DNA from: Heracleum sosnowskyi
Lineage: Eukaryota; Streptophyta; Magnoliopsida; Apiales; Apiaceae
NCBI GenBank assembly: GCA_030848705.1
Contig: JAUIZM010000015.1
Span: forward strand, 1,488,001-1,552,000
DNA length: 64,000 bases
Direction: 5' to 3'
Shown here: in pieces, positions 1 to 13,924 of the stretch
Numbering within the stretch: the first letter of the stretch is position 1
How the letters are laid out: every line of letters starts with the position of its first letter
Translations under genes and position numbers: made by a program
Notes under the pieces: generated by a model
What the model was told of the DNA's origin: nothing
Database searches by the model: none
The model's input: only the letters and a program-made list of their open reading frames with translations

Positions 1-1533
1 AAATACCTTTATGGTTAGCATCAAAAAAAAAAAAACCTTTATGGTTGAATATTTTTTAAGAAATAAATAAATTACAATCGTCAAATTTAGGTAGATGTGG
101 TTTAATGGGAATACCGGAATAGTTTAGTCTAAATATTACTAATCTATTTCATCATTTTGAGATACTTTGTTGTGTACAGAAATTATAGTATTACCAAGGG
201 CCAGTTTGGATGAAGGGTTGACGAGGGAATGGATGGGTTGAATTAGGTTAGGTTGGGTTTTGTTAGGCTCATTAACTTTAATTCTTATCTTATTTTCATA
301 ACGGATATTTCTTTATTTGGATTAAATGTTTTTTTTCTTGTTTTATTATATCTGGTTAGTTATCCTCGTTACGTTTTGAACCGAAGGAGTATGCAACCAA
401 AGGGGTTTTTAGGTATTTTTAAATAGTTAGTTAATATATTCTTTTAAATGCTAACATTTATTTAATTATTCGTCAAAGAAATTTATGGTTGATTGACTGT
501 TAATTGAAGTTTTAAATTCAAAAGCTAAAATTTTTAAATAGATGCTTTTAAATGTATTTAAATATATGTATTTGCCTCATTAAATGAAATTTGTGTTACA
601 GTCGGTGACTTTTGTACCTATACGATGGTGCCATATTTTATGGCTTTTTTGGACCATATATGGTGATTGTTATGTATCATTTGGATATCTTTGTGTCATA
701 CGAGATGATTCTTATTTTATAATTTGAGAGTCTTGTGTCTTAGAATAGATGTCTAACCAAAGGGATTCCTTTGGTTAGATCTCTTTATTTTATTAAATCT
801 ATTATATATCTTATATTGCAACATACTACTTTGTGAATGATTTTATTCTATATTAAATTACAAATTTAACCCTGTTATCTTGTTATACAGTACATGTATT
901 AGTGCTATAACTCTCTATCTCATTCTAACCTTTCACCTCTCGCAGAACTATGACGCCGCCAATATCAGCACTGAATAACATGAGGTGGATCAGACTAATC
1001 AAGCATGCACATATATATATATACAATCTTCGCTGATCCAACTTCGGCCTCCTCCTATACAATCTCCGATTATCTCCCATACGCAATTAAACGCCGGTAA
1101 CATAGCGAAAGTGAGAATATGTATAGGAGACTAACATAGATTTTTGATGAATCTTTGCCCCCTATGTATACATACATATTGTTTAACTATCTCGTGAGTA
1201 AGTGGTGCAATTTGTCATTATTGTGTAGCTTACCCAAATCTGCCATCTGTCCGATGAATTGCCATCAAAGATTTATCGTAGTTGAATTCGATTTTATGCT
1301 AATATTTGCATGAATTTTATGTGAATATCTTTTATACACATACTACATGATCAATTTGCAATCGATTGAGGGATTTCCATCGGCCACCAAACTTTCTATG
1401 TAGCGGCCTTTGTACTTCATATGTTTCTGGTAAATCTGGTCACATTCCCTGTGTACACTTTGATTGGTGTCGGATATCCCTGATAATTTTAGAGTTCTAA
1501 CCGGTTTTGGGTTTTTATTTCTTATTGACTATA
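1..1533. other. AT-rich intergenic DNA with transposon-end relics
   Basis: No gene is supported here. Around 200-275 there is a G/T-rich stretch (TTTGGATGAAGGGTTGA and following) that resembles the stretch near 14185 and the reverse complement of the stretch near 15110-15155. These are probably ends of a dispersed TIR element family. A short TA run lies near 1012-1022. I recognise nothing else. Confidence 0.5.
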
Positions 1534-4500
1534 TGTAATAACCCCAAATTTTAGACTTAGTTTTAATTTATTTTTTTTGATGAATAGTAAAATCCTGATG
1601 AATAGTAAATTTCTGAACCGAAAAAGATTTTCAGACCACCCTATGTACGAGTCGGGATAATGAACTTTCAAAGTCGTATTAGTGATCTACGATGTAAATG
1701 AAGGAATGCAAAAGCCGTCGGAATCAGAAGAATAGCATTTTCTGTTTTCTCCGAAATTTCACCAATAACGGATGGATTAATCATTATTTGAAAATATTGG
1801 AGGATTTAAATTATCAATTCCATGGATATGGATTTAATAAAAGAATTAGTGATATCAAGATCGGTTACGGTAAACTACTTCGATAGAACACTTAAGAAAC
1901 CCTGCGAACATTCTACGAGATTAAGCGGTGACGGAACAATGCGACACTTACAGGATTAAATATAGGCATGGAAGTAACATGTAACAAGATTAAGCCAAGG
2001 GATGCAACAATTGTATCATCCATGTGAAAGGGAACAAACTAGTAAAGCGGTTTTGCCACCATGCCCTCCCACTGCCTGACATGTGTCCGATGATGAGGCA
2101 AGTAAGCTATGACTCACCACATTTCTAAAAAATATCACACTTTTGTCAAAAACAACCAAGGAAGAAAGAAAAGAACTCCCTTGGAAGAACATCAAACAAT
2201 TCTGCCCAGCAGAAACCAAGCTCAAAGAAAAATTCATATCTCCACTTCTATCCATCCTTAAATCACCAAATTTTAACCATAGTTTCTCCACTCCATGGGT
2301 AACATTCTTTCAAAATTTAATGGTCATCAAAGGAGTGTAGCCTAGCTAAATCTCTTCCCCAAGTTGGAGAACACAATCTGTCCAGTTTCTGTCCAGCGGA
2401 AAGATGGGGCTCAAAACCCTAGCTAGGAAGATTCAAATTTGATGATCTATAATTAAAAAGAAATCTTATCAAGAGAACAAGGTCTGGTAAAATATTTAGC
2501 ACCAAACTCTTATTTTTCGATTTGTTATGGATTTTACAAGATGAGGATGAATAGTAACTTCAAATGGTTTCTTGTTTTGATCTTGAAGTTTAAGGCTTGT
2601 AAAGGATAATCAAGGAGTAAGGAAGGGTATACTAGCCATCTATAGTCTATATTAAGTACCAAGGAAGGTATAAACCCTCTCACACTTTTACTTATGATTT
2701 GATATTAGTGTATAAATGGATGATTGTTAGTGATAGTATGATTTAGAGATGATTTACATGATATGTATGAGGTTTAATGGATTGATTGATGGTTGAACTA
2801 GTGATTAGTGTTATGAGTATGTTTAGACAGAAATAAAGTGATTTGGAGGAGACCCTTGGGTTGTGATTGTTGGTTGTGGATTGATGAATTGATTAGAGTG
2901 TTTTAAACACGGGAATCGCGTTTAAGCGTCGTTACCATGTCAAATTTTACTTAGGAAGTTTGGACAGAAATCCCGAATACTTTAAAGGGAATAAACATAA
3001 GGTTTCTGACCATGATCATGTAGGCCCTGTTTCCTAGTTTGTTTTAGTGAAAGAATCGTATCGTTTCGATTTACGGTTTAGGAGAAACATGTGTTTTAGT
3101 GTAAGGCGTTCGTAAAACCAAACTGTGCCACTTAGTCAACTTTGAGGTTATGATCGAACCACTTAGAGGCCATAATAAAATGTGAAACTTTGTGATAACA
3201 TGCTAGGTATGTTTAGGAAGACCCTCGAAAATATTTCGTGCTAAAAGGATTAAATCTCAATTTTATAAAAATGCGTGAGCGAGCATGCTCGAGTAGAAGT
3301 TCTTAAGGAGTTAACTTGAAAATGGACTTTGTACTTGAGATAGTATATACTTAGTATGGTGAAAGCGTTCAAGTTATTAATCTTGAACCTTGTGTTGATT
3401 CTAGATTACTGGACCAACCTGAGACTTATTGCTACTTCGGGATTTCCAGGCAAGTTTCTAAATCTATACTTTGAAGTATTGATTATATAATACTGCTTTT
3501 GCCATGTATAGAATTGGACAGTTTTGCGATATATCTTATTTCTTGTTGAAATGGATTTTGACCTTTGGATTATATAAAATCTTTTGAGTTAAGTAATTAT
3601 GAACCGGTTTACCTGGTAGCTCTAAATATAAGAGCATATTCATTGTTTTTGACTCTAAATCGGGAGTCGGTATTTTGAGATATGTAGATAGCCGTGGAAA
3701 CCCGGAGGGATTCCATCGGCAGAATACTATGTATTTTGAGGATTGTTATTTGAGTATGATATCATTCGAGGAATGATATTTGCTTACTATATCTTTCAAG
3801 TAATGTTATTTAAGTATTATCTCAGTCGAGAAATACTATTTGAATACTATTTCAGTTATATATGCTAACGGAAGGCATACTTGTTTTCGAAAGTATATAG
3901 TGATACTTGAGGTTACGATTTAATTATGGGCTTCTAAGCTAAATATGAGATATTAGTTCGAAGCCAGGTTTTTATAAATGCCCTATGTAAAGGGCGTATG
4001 ATCTATTCTTTAGGCCGGAAGTAGTAATATTTTCTGTATATGTTAAAGGTTATTTTCCGATAAAGATATCGGGTAACTGTTATTCGATGATTATTTATTT
4101 ACTGAATATTATTTTGAATATTCATTTAATCCTTATTTATTCAATGAATATTATTTTGAATATTCATTTAATCATTATTTATTTAATGAATATTATTTTT
4201 GAATATTCATTTGAGGTTTATTTATTTAATGAATATTATTTTTTAATATTCATTTGAGGTTTATTTATTTAATGAATATTATTTTGAATATTCATTTAAT
4301 CCTTATTTATTTAATGAATATTATTTTTGAATATTCATTTAATCATTATTTACTTAATGAATATTATTTTCGAATATTCGTTTAAGGTTTACTTATTTAA
4401 TAAATATTATTCGATTATTGATTGAATACTTTTAGAATGTTTTAAAAACGAGAAATGTTATTTAAAGTTTATCCTCGACCTTCAATAATTACGAAGGATA

Positions 4501-6335
4501 CTCTAAGCTGTATTATTAATTATCTTTAATCAAAAAGAGGTTCCCAAAATACTGTTTTTCCATTTAAATCTGTCTTTTAAGAGGATTTAAATGATCGCTC
4601 AACTATCAAAAATATGGGAAACTTGATTTAAGTGACTGCTACTATTTTTAAACTCTCAACTCAAAACTGTTAAGGGACAGATATTTTCTCGGAGCAATTT
4701 AATTGCTGCAAGTCAAATGTTGTGTTACTACCTCAACGATCGAGGAGTAAATTGATGGAACAAGTCGATATCCATTAACAAGCATCGCTTGGGAAATATT
4801 GGAGAATCTTCCTTTCCAACCTAGATATAACTACTGAGTGGAGTCGTATCAACAGGTATTACACATGGGGAAAGGAGGACGATCTTTACGTTTCAGAGTC
4901 ATGGATTTCATCCGAACTAGGAGCAAGTTTAAGAGGTCGAGTCGCGCCGATCCATCATTTTATTGCCCAAAATGGGCCGGGGAGATCCAGAAAGGCGGTA
5001 GACAATGTCAGGCTGTCGTGTTCTTCCATCTACATGTAGAAAACCTTTTTTAGTTGTACAACCTGCTACTGATCATAGTAAGGTTGGACAACTGGCGCGG
5101 AGATTACTCCAGTATTAGTTCATCATCCAACTTGGATAATTCTGCAACATGTATTGAAAGGGACTAAAGGGTAGCCCCCTTAGTACAGGTTTACCGATCA
5201 TGTTGGCAGAGGGTCGAAAAGTGTTTAACAAAATAAAGTTAAAATAAATCCTTGCAACTTCATCTTTTATTTTATGAGTTTTGACTCTGATAAAACCTTA
5301 CTCAGATTATATATGCATAAGTGGATTTTGGGTTACGGAATCATTATATTAATTTTCCTCGTAACTTCATCTTTTTTGTTATGCTAGTATTTTATCCGTT
5401 TAATGTGTAGCATGTGGTTATAAAGATATTTTCGAACTGTATATATTGTTGTTGAGCTCCAGTGCTCATTCTTGCTTCTTTTATAAAAGGTGTTCATTAC
5501 TGATATTTTACAGTATTTTGAACAATATGAGATATCTAAATAGATATTCATGTATATATGTTGAGAAGGCATTTAAGATATACAGTATATTGAACTGGAT
5601 AGTATTTTGAATCAATGGATAAGCTTTAAGCCTTGATTCCAATATTAATATCTATTTTAAAAAGATATGTTTGAGACTTGGTTTATCATGTTGATACCCA
5701 GGATTCCTAAAGGATTTACGAAGAGTATATGAGTATGATTATAAGTCATACAGTATTTTTAACGATATACTATTTTGGGGTTAGACCCTAGTAATGATAA
5801 AAGTTTTGATCCCATATGGATTATCTCCCTAAAAGGTTTAAAGATTTAAACTGGAATAGATTTCTTGCTGAGCACTATTAGCTCATTCTTGCTTTATTAA
5901 ATCTTTCAGCATGAGGAAAACATTGCCGAATCCACCTCGTGTTACGAGAGCAAGGGAATGGAGAGACCAACCTGGAGTTAGTTGATGCATGATGGATACT
6001 GTCGGTGTGAGCAGAATTGTTGCAGCTTGAATTAGTGAGAATTATTTTGAGTGGGTTTGTATTACTAAACCTTGTATAGAATTGTGAGGTCTATTATTGT
6101 AACTTCATGTAGAGGTTGTAAATAACAGATGAGGTCCTGGATAGTACATTTGGTTTGTAATAACAAGTGTTACTTATTGTTGCTCATTTTCAAGGCTATA
6201 ACTTGTGTGTGTGTGTGCGTAAGTGATTGGGGTCTTTGGAGTTGTATTATTAGAATGTTGTGAGTAATGCAGGTATTGTATAATTGATGGAGCGTGACAA
6301 CCCAGATTCCTGACCCCGGATCTGGGGGTGTTACA
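1534..6335 (+). mobile_element. Solo LTR of a Ty3/gypsy (Tekay/Del-like) retrotransposon
   Basis: The 4,802-bp unit begins TGTAATAACCCCAAATTTTA and ends GGATCTGGGGGTGTTACA, a TG...CA terminus. It is flanked by CTATA (1529-1533) and CTATC (6336-6340), a 4-of-5 match to a 5-bp target duplication. No gag or pol is present, so it is read as a solo LTR left by recombination between two LTRs. The TGAATAGTAA phrases near the start and the GACCCCGG...GGG...TTACA end are what I associate with plant Tekay/Del chromovirus LTRs. The 3' end resembles that of the LTR at 32304-35563, so the two are probably related. Short reading frames inside (such as 4838-5053) have no recognisable product. Confidence 0.75.
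4092..4440. repeat. 42-44-bp tandem repeat array inside the solo LTR
   Basis: About eight degenerate copies of an AT-only unit built on TTATTTATTTAATGAATATT followed by ATTTTGAATATTCATTT. Successive units start near 4092, 4133, 4177, 4220, 4261, 4303, 4347 and 4390. Each unit contains the small inverted repeat GAATATT...AATATTC, so single strands could form a row of hairpins. The array is internal to the LTR and probably arose by slippage or unequal exchange. Confidence 0.8.
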
Positions 6336-9030
6336 CTATCTATATGGCTACTCTGTTAATATATTTTTAAGGAACCGTTTATGTATATTACTTTGTTCTG
6401 GCAGACCCCTGTAATTAGCTCCTTAGTGATTCAGAGGTTGTATCAGTGCGTCTTAGTCATATATGCATGAAGAAGGATGGAAACGTATGAAGTAACTACA
6501 TAATTTAGAGCGCTACTTGGAAATTTGTAGGTGCCTCAATGTTTTCAACGGAGATAAAATCTCACGATTGGAATTGATTTCTCTGGTGAGAGTTGTCATG
6601 CTTATACTTCATATTTACTGTCATGTGGTGGTTATCTTTTCTAGAACTTCAGTTACAATATTAAGTAGAGTTTAGCAATGCTGGCAAGTTGAACTTTAAT
6701 CCAGGATTACAAATATTAATAAGAAAGAAGTCATAGGATATAGAAGAAGAATGTAAGAACTACATGAGTTTTAAATAGAGGTACATATAAAAATTGTATC
6801 CCTATAAAATAATTGTATATGATAGTTGCCGCTGCAGGGGAGTTATTGAGGCTAAAGAGTCCCTCAAAACGTAGTGAACTGTAATGCATTTTTGATACTA
6901 CTATTTAGTATTGTAAACTGGTTATGGTAGTTTAGCCCTGAATTAGAATATAAAAAAGATTATAGCTTTGCTATCTACAAAGGCCTTATGTTTTTTGCAA
7001 GAAGGAACCACTACTTGCATCTGTATTAATAGGAAGTTTTCTATTTTATGCGGCCAAATATTTTAAATAAATCTTTATAGTACTCACCATTGCAAGAAGG
7101 AACCAGTACGTGCATCTGTATTGGCAAGAAGGAACCAGTACGTGCATCTGTATTGATGCAAAGCTGCAACCTTCCCACTTCTAGCCTGTTCGCCGTCTCC
7201 TGCGACAATCGCCTCATCAATTGTTAAATTAATTTGTTAAAAAGGAACGAAAAGAAGATGGCATGGTTGTTCTTGGTACCATCCACATGCCCCAATTATG
7301 CAGCCCAACAAAGAAGCCGTATCAAATATGGAGTGGTACCACTTGTTTGATAATATGTCTAAATAAATTGGATCTTTATAGTTCTCTTTGGTTTTTAAGG
7401 ACTGCTATAGAATTCATTATTTTGCAGGTATAACAATGGTTTTGGTAGGATTTAAAGCTTCCATGCTCCGCCTAAATGGAGCTTTGGTCTTCATTTCTTG
7501 ATTTTATACGTAAGATAAAATTGCATCTTTATTCATCCCCCTATTTTATCTATATCATCTATGACTTTGTTTATACTGATATTTGCGGTTGAACTCTTGC
7601 TTTTCGGTTCGGCTTATATGCATTCAGGTTCAGCAAGTGATTGACATTTTCTACTCCTGCCAACCCATTGGCAAAACCTTCAGCTGCCATCGACAACCAG
7701 AAGATCATGCATGAAACAATCAGTCGAGCGTTCATCGTCGCTCTAAACTCATCGGTAATTCAATTTCTCATACTAGGCATGCTTGTTTCCCTGTATTTTT
7801 CTTATTAAACTAACTTACGAGAAACTCTGAGAGTTAATTATGCAGGTCTCAGTTAAAAGTGAACATTTTACCTGTTTAACATGACGTGTAGGTGTTTGTC
7901 AGTTTGTATTTTATCATAATAATAGGCAGCTTCTCCTCAAAGAGCGAAGAACATACATTCGATTAGCTGATGTTGCATCCAAAACATCTTGTGAGTAATC
8001 TTGTCATAACTGGAATGGAATTAAAACCTTGTGCCAGTTCTCTCTTTTGCTATATGTATGTATTGACTGAGCTAATTGCTTGAGATTCTTGGATTTACAT
8101 TTGAGTTCGGTGGCATTGAAGTGTCCGCTTTTAGTTGTCATTGATTTTATTATATTTATCAATGTCAAGCTTTTTTAGCAGACCTCGTCACTTATTACTA
8201 AAAAACTTTGGCTATTTGTACATAACTACCTCGTGCATGCTTCTCATTTTGGATACAAAATGGAAAATACATGGGTTCCTAGGAGAAGAAAATGTCAATC
8301 GTTTGCTGAATAACAACATACCTAATATATTTTTGTGTTTCTTACTAACAAAAAAAATGAGACTTCCAAAAACTCAAAGATTCCTTGTGTATAGTTATTA
8401 TACCATGCTGCCACATTTTATGTGGCTGGTTTTTGGTGTTCCACAAATTCAATTAGTCCATACAGTCGAGGACCTTTTGGGGTGCTTGATTGCATAGAAT
8501 TTATAGGCCATGGTCGTTTCGTTAGAAGAGTCTATGAAATCTCCATAAACCTGATGTTACATGTAACTTGTTTCAACACTTTAATTTTGAAGGTTAAATT
8601 TTCCGTTAATTAGCTAAAGATAGTACTGCAATGTTCACTGAATACCCTTATTGTTGGTAATAAAAACGAAAAAATTAATACATTACACAATTACATCGTT
8701 ACATATATTGTATATCTACGTGGGACTTTCATACAGTAATAACTTAGCAGCTTCGAACTCTGCGCACAATTGTTAAAATGTCTGCATGTAAGCTTTTCTC
8801 TTTTTTTTTTAAATTTTTTTTTGTTGCCTTATAACCCTAATTTAATTAATTCTCACATGGGATCTTCTTGGATTCTTTTTAATGTAATTGTAGTGGTAAA
8901 TTGAAGCCATATGCTTTGTTTTATTCTATATACGTATATATCGACGAAATGGCTATTTGGGTGATTGAAAAATTTCATTTTTAAGATAATTCTGTAATTA
9001 AATTACTAAACCATGAAGTTGTGTTGTAGT
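6336..9030. other. Non-coding stretch with short local duplications and an exon-like relic
   Basis: No convincing gene. A unit reading GCAAGAAGGAACCAGTACG plus TGCATCTGTATT occurs near 6996 (diverged), 7084 and 7122; the last two are nearly identical and adjacent. A segment at about 7925-7992 is preceded by AG and followed by GTGAGTAATC. It has an open frame of about 22 codons and looks like an isolated exon, but I do not recognise the peptide. The frame at 8135-8497 is AT-rich and looks like chance. Confidence 0.4.
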
Positions 9031-9044
9031 TCAGGTTTTGAACC

Positions 9045-9225
9045 TGTCAAGTTTGGAAGTTCTTGTAAATAGAAGTTGCCCCCTTGGTACCACTGTCACA
9101 TTGTGTGGCCTTAAATATCGAAAAATGGTCACTTATATTAAGAGGCCAGCCAAAAATTTAATAAGATGTCAGTGTTTATCTGATACACAATATAAGTGGT
9201 TTTTGCTTGCACTAATCCACGTCAG
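9045..9225. repeat. Diverged dispersed repeat, copy 1
   Basis: Shares a colinear set of phrases with 10190-10360: TTCTTGTAAA, GTTGCCCCCTT, GTACCACTG, GAGGCCAG, ATCTGAT followed by CAC, and AAGTGGTTTTTG. The two copies are about 1.1 kb apart in the same orientation. They could be halves of a decayed local duplication or two insertions of an unknown repeat. The short frame at 9038-9259 spans this copy but is not conserved as protein in the second copy. Confidence 0.5.
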
Positions 9226-10189
9226 ATGCCAAAAAGGTGCCATGTCAGAGAGCTATTAATCACTATAAATTTTGAAAACACAAACTTCTGTTTTTTGTGT
9301 CCCTCCGCTCCCTCTTCCGCACAGCTACCCGTTAACATTTGGTTACTATGAATTAGAGCCTAAATTATGTGATTGCCGTTTCAATCTTTGGCTTAGGTAT
9401 TATTTCTCTATATCTCTTATTTGTTATTTATATATTCTCCCTTCATATACAAGGATCGATTTGCTATTGATTTCAGAGGCATACTGAATTGCTGACTACA
9501 ATTAAAAAAGGGTTCCTGTTGAGTGAAACTCCTAGGAGAATTGTTGAAAAGGGGACGTGTCAAGAGAACCTATCCGGGTTTTGGTAATTTCTTGGGAAGG
9601 ACCGAAGGATCTTGAGAGAAGAGGGTGTATAGTCTTTTTGGAGAGTTAACCAGACAAATGTCATACGCTATTTTCCAGCTCAGGTGATTACTTTTTGTTG
9701 TACCAAATTTGCTTATAATTTGTTTTAATCTAATTCTTCTTTTCTGAAATTTACTCGATATATTTTATTCATTGCATGTGGATGTGTTACTGTTACCGCT
9801 TATATTCAAATACACATGCAAGTGCAACCATTGTTTTAATTTACTTTTGTTTTTGAATTTTATGTAGAAATGAATAGGCATTCAAAAAGTTGCTTGAATT
9901 GATTGTGAAATGAGTAAAGGTTGCAGGTCTCATATTACTTGAAAGTATTAGAACAATTGAGAACTGATGTTTAACTTATTTTTTACACAGACAAATAGCC
10001 ACGCAGTGACACTGCTTGCTTGATGAAATATGCAAATGAATGGGATCTTCATCGCAGCTTCTACTATAGAATCCATGAATGTTGATCCTTATATGATTTG
10101 TTGCTTCTGCTTCAACTTTGTCCAGTATTGGTAGGACTAAATCCCTAATTTTTAATTCCAATTAATCTTTTAAGTAATTCAAACTTTTG

Positions 10190-10360
10190 GTAGTGGTGGG
10201 TTCTTGTAAAATTCATGTTGCCCCCTTCGTACCACTGCGTGGTCAATCTTGAAAACACGATGGCCTGATATTAGCATAGAGGCCAGGAAAAGAGTTAATT
10301 GGATGTCGGTGTTCATCTGATGCACGATGCAAGTGGTTTTTGTTTGCATTACCTCGAATT
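10190..10360. repeat. Diverged dispersed repeat, copy 2
   Basis: Colinear with 9045-9225 in the same orientation, with many substitutions and small indels. The reading frame seen in copy 1 is interrupted here, which argues against a conserved protein. The family is not identified. Confidence 0.5.
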
Positions 10361-10759
10361 GTATATATTGGCAAGCAAAGCTACCTCGAAGAGTAGTCAA
10401 AAGAATCAGGTGCCTTTTTTATGGCGACGACATGGCAAGTTCTCGGATCCACAAGTTATCGAAGGTATATTTTTACAAGCATTACACACTAAATTGAAGT
10501 ATATTATGAAGTTTTGACATATATAATTCATAATATATGGGCAACATTCCTTGAGGACTGATAGAGTTTGCACGCGAAATGTTGGCAGTACTAAGTTGCT
10601 TTACCATTACTATTTTGTAGGTAAGCTCAATTAACTTTCATTTCTTTTTTCACTTGTTAGTGGCTCAACATTAATAGTTCATGCATTTTCCAATTTATTT
10701 AAGGAATTCCCTCGATCAATCAAGTTAGTTCCACTTTTCTACTTGACCCAGCACCCTTT

Positions 10760-10985
10760 TGATGTCAAAGACTAATGATCCCGGGCCTAATGATCACCCC
10801 GATGCACGCCGAAGAAGGGGGTCTCCTACTTCTTTTCCCCCGGGGCGTCGTGGCTTCTAAGGTAAAATTCCTTATTCAGAAGAATCACAAGTCCTTCTGT
10901 TCCGGAATTCTTTCCAAACTCTTCGATGTAGCCACAGTTGGACTCACAATCCGAAACTCACATAGTAACTGTCCAACCGGTTAAC
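10760..10985. other. GC-richer island, possible organellar insertion
   Basis: This stretch, with CCCGGGCC, GAAGAAGGGGGTCTCC and CCCCCGGGGCGTCGTGGC, is clearly richer in G+C than the DNA on either side. That is the texture of plant mitochondrial DNA in an AT-rich nuclear context. A 69-codon frame (10775-10984) runs through it, but I do not recognise the peptide. Organellar origin is an inference from composition only. Confidence 0.25.
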
Positions 10986-11397
10986 TTTCTTTGTTGTCCA
11001 CCTAATCTGAGCTAAGATCATAGCTTGCCAGTTTGTTTGGGGTCTATTTAAAATACAATGTTTTTGTTTGTAAAAAGAGCTTCGTCTCCAATTATGCTTT
11101 ATTATTCTTTATTAAGTACTTTGTAGACTCAAGAGCACTTACTTTGAACCTCAAGGTCGTAGGTAACCATGATTTAAATTTTTCTGCTGACATTTGATTA
11201 TAATTATCTACTAGAATGTTATATTCCTGGTAGGCGATGACATATTTTGTGGCATGGATGCAACCTTATCTAACATATGTACCTATGAAAAGCTTATCAA
11301 TCCCCCTTTGCTCAAGTTGATGTGCGTTTCTTCTTTGTTAGATGTGTGTGTGCATGCTTACCAACAAAGGAATTTAAAAAAAAACCTTTTATGTGCT

Positions 11398-11705
11398 TAA
11401 GAGGGATTTTGATGCAGCTTATCTTCTTTTCCCCTCTCGTGGCTCTCTCTTTTTGTATGAATATATTTATTACTAAATATATTTATGGAGTTTAAAAGAA
11501 TAAGGCTTTTTCGTTCATTGAAATGATTTGCTTTGTCAAATTCTTTAGCTTGAAATGTTGTATTGATCTTCAAGCATATCTGAGATAAATAGGCCTACAA
11601 ATCCTAAACTTGTATTCGACTTGCATATTTGCAGAAAAATGGAAGCATACTTTGACTATTTGACAAAGAATTACAGATGCCAAGGTCCGAGTTCACATGC
11701 TAATG
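11398..11705. repeat. Locally duplicated exon-like segment, copy 1
   Basis: About 310 bp that recurs at 12051-12362 with many substitutions. It includes TGATGCAGCTT, TCTCTCTTTTTGTATG, GGTTGTATTGATCT-like and CTTGCAGAAA phrases. Near its end a TTTGCAG is followed by about 50 bases and then GGTC, giving an intron-exon look. The short open peptide is not recognised. Probably a decayed tandem duplication of part of an old gene or repeat, with a period of about 653 bp. Confidence 0.55.
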
Positions 11706-12050
11706 GTATCTTTTTTAGAAAATTGGTATATAATTTTTATATAAGTCATATAGCATTGCCTGCTATGTACACAACTAAACATGGTTTTTAAGACAAGTTA
11801 TAAGTGATATCTCTCTTCAATTTGTCGTACAGTAAGGAAAGAAATAGTTGTCAAATTTCTAAATGGTATAGACAATGCCTGATCTAGATAAGTGATGATT
11901 CAATATTATAACATATGCACAGGCTAGATGTTTGCATTCAGACCTAATCTAGGAATTTTATATTTAAACTAATACAGCAACATGCACTTTTATGACTGAC
12001 TTTATTCCAAGTCAGAAGCCACTTAAGGTCCGCTCATATGTGCCTACGAC

Positions 12051-12362
12051 TTAAGAGGGCATTGATGCAGCTTGTCTTTTTTCCCCACTTTGACGGATCT
12101 CTCTTTTTGTATGCATATATTTAGCACCAAAGTATATTCATGGAGTTTAACAAAATAGGTCTTTTCATTTATTCAAATGCTTTCTTGTGTCAAATTCTTT
12201 AGCCTGAAAGGTTGTATTGATCTAAAAGCATATGTCAGAAAAATAGGCCTAATAATCCTAAATTTGTATCCTATTTGCACTCTTGCAGAAATATAGAAGC
12301 AAACTTGGACTATTTGCCAAAGAATTACAAATGCCAAGGTCTGAGGTTCACATGCTAACGGT
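12051..12362. repeat. Locally duplicated exon-like segment, copy 2
   Basis: Second copy of the segment at 11398-11705, same orientation. Both copies keep the polypyrimidine-TGCAG boundary and the following CTATTTG(A/C)CAAAGAATTACA phrase. A stop has appeared in the small frame of this copy (ATATAG where copy 1 has AAATGG), so no conserved protein is supported. Confidence 0.55.
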
Positions 12363-13924
12363 ATATATCTTATTAAGAAAGTTGATCTGTAAAGTTTTGT
12401 GTAAGTCTTATAGTAATGCCTACTATGTAAACATGGTTTTCTTTTTGGCAGCTTTAAAGTGATGTCTCTCTTTAGTTTGTCGTAGTAATACCAAGATCAC
12501 ATCAGATCATCCTTTTAATTATTTTTCCCAGTAATATGTTCTAAGTAATGCTATCTTGTAATAACAATCTGCTCACAAACAACATTTTATCACAGATACT
12601 TCTTGACAGCTTTTGTATTCATTTGACAGCAGATATTTTCCTTTCTCTTAATAGATTTACAAAAAAAAAAAAGGGAATGACCTGGTATAGTTACAAAATA
12701 GAAAAATTCTCCGTATATAATGGTACATTTCTTTGCCTAGCATATATTCACTTTTCTACGATGTGGGTGAAGTATTGCAGCAAATTTTGCTTTTACTCCT
12801 TCAATTATAAATCATTTTATGTGAAAACACTTTCAAGATAACGAGCTCAAGGTCAAACTCAACTTGAGTTGTGTATATAACTCAAATTTTAACCTTTTTA
12901 GTCATGCTAAGCTCGAAGTTGGCAGCATTCGGCTTGGCTTAAGTCAGTTACATCCTAATTAGTAAATTAAGTTGAACGTCAATTACCCTGTATCTTATTT
13001 TGCTGCAATATTTTATATCAGACCTCTGTAGATTCATTTTCTGAGTTGGAGGCATAACATATTTCTTTAATTATGTTTGTAGCAACACTACCCAATACGG
13101 AGTAATGAAAAGGAAACCAGATACACCAGTTTAACCAAAGGCTATACAAGAGGCTCCCGAGAGATTAACAAAAGCTAAGGCTGATGTTTTCTAGACGAAG
13201 GGCAAAAGCTGCTAAAAATGATAGGGAGGAAAGGCCTCTTGGAGAACAAGGTCACGACTTGCACTAAACCTGGTTGTGATTGTTTCAAGGGTCCCAGAAT
13301 CATAACATGATTCTACTAGCGCTCCCTTGCGTGACAATCAAGTAGGTAGAAACACAGAGTCACTTAAACTGGCAAATGTGAAGATTCTATTTGCCTTGTC
13401 AAGCTGCAATAAAATCAAAGTTTTCAGAGATCGTTGAAATACAGTTTGTGAACTCATATTTTTTTATACACGTCTCAACGGAAAACCCTCAACTATGAAT
13501 CACAAGATATCTCGACCTTCGATCACTCTTCGAATTTAAGGCATCACATTTAGAGCATGTTATTGCAAATACGAAATCAGCAAAAAGATATCGAATCTAG
13601 AGCATTCCTATGCCTCGCACGGGCTATAAAGCTAGTTATATTTTATACGGGTTATTTTACTTTTAAATCGTTATATTTTATACGAGTTAGAATAAAGTTA
13701 TATTTTTTTGTAGTATTTATGCACTTATGTTTTGTTCATTTATTTATCTTAATTTCAGGATACTTGGGATGTCCGATATAGTAAATGAGCAAAAATGTAT
13801 AGAGCAAAACCAAAGACAAGGCTGCTATAATAATGGATGACATTATGGAATCACAAAATAACAAAAAGCTCTAATTAGTCTTTATTTTAGTATTTTGTAA
13901 ACGATGTAGGACACTCTTTTTCCT
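12363..13924. other. Intergenic DNA, nothing identified
   Basis: AT-rich DNA with an A run at 12660-12672. A less AT-rich patch near 13090-13330 could be an old coding relic, but no frame longer than about 40 codons is clean and I cannot assign it. Confidence 0.35.

Noticed and set aside
4838..5053. 71-codon frame in the first solo LTR
   Set aside because: Internal to an LTR that has no coding function; no motif.
8135..8497. 120-codon frame
   Set aside because: AT-rich, no recognisable motif, overlapped by another frame at its end; probably chance.
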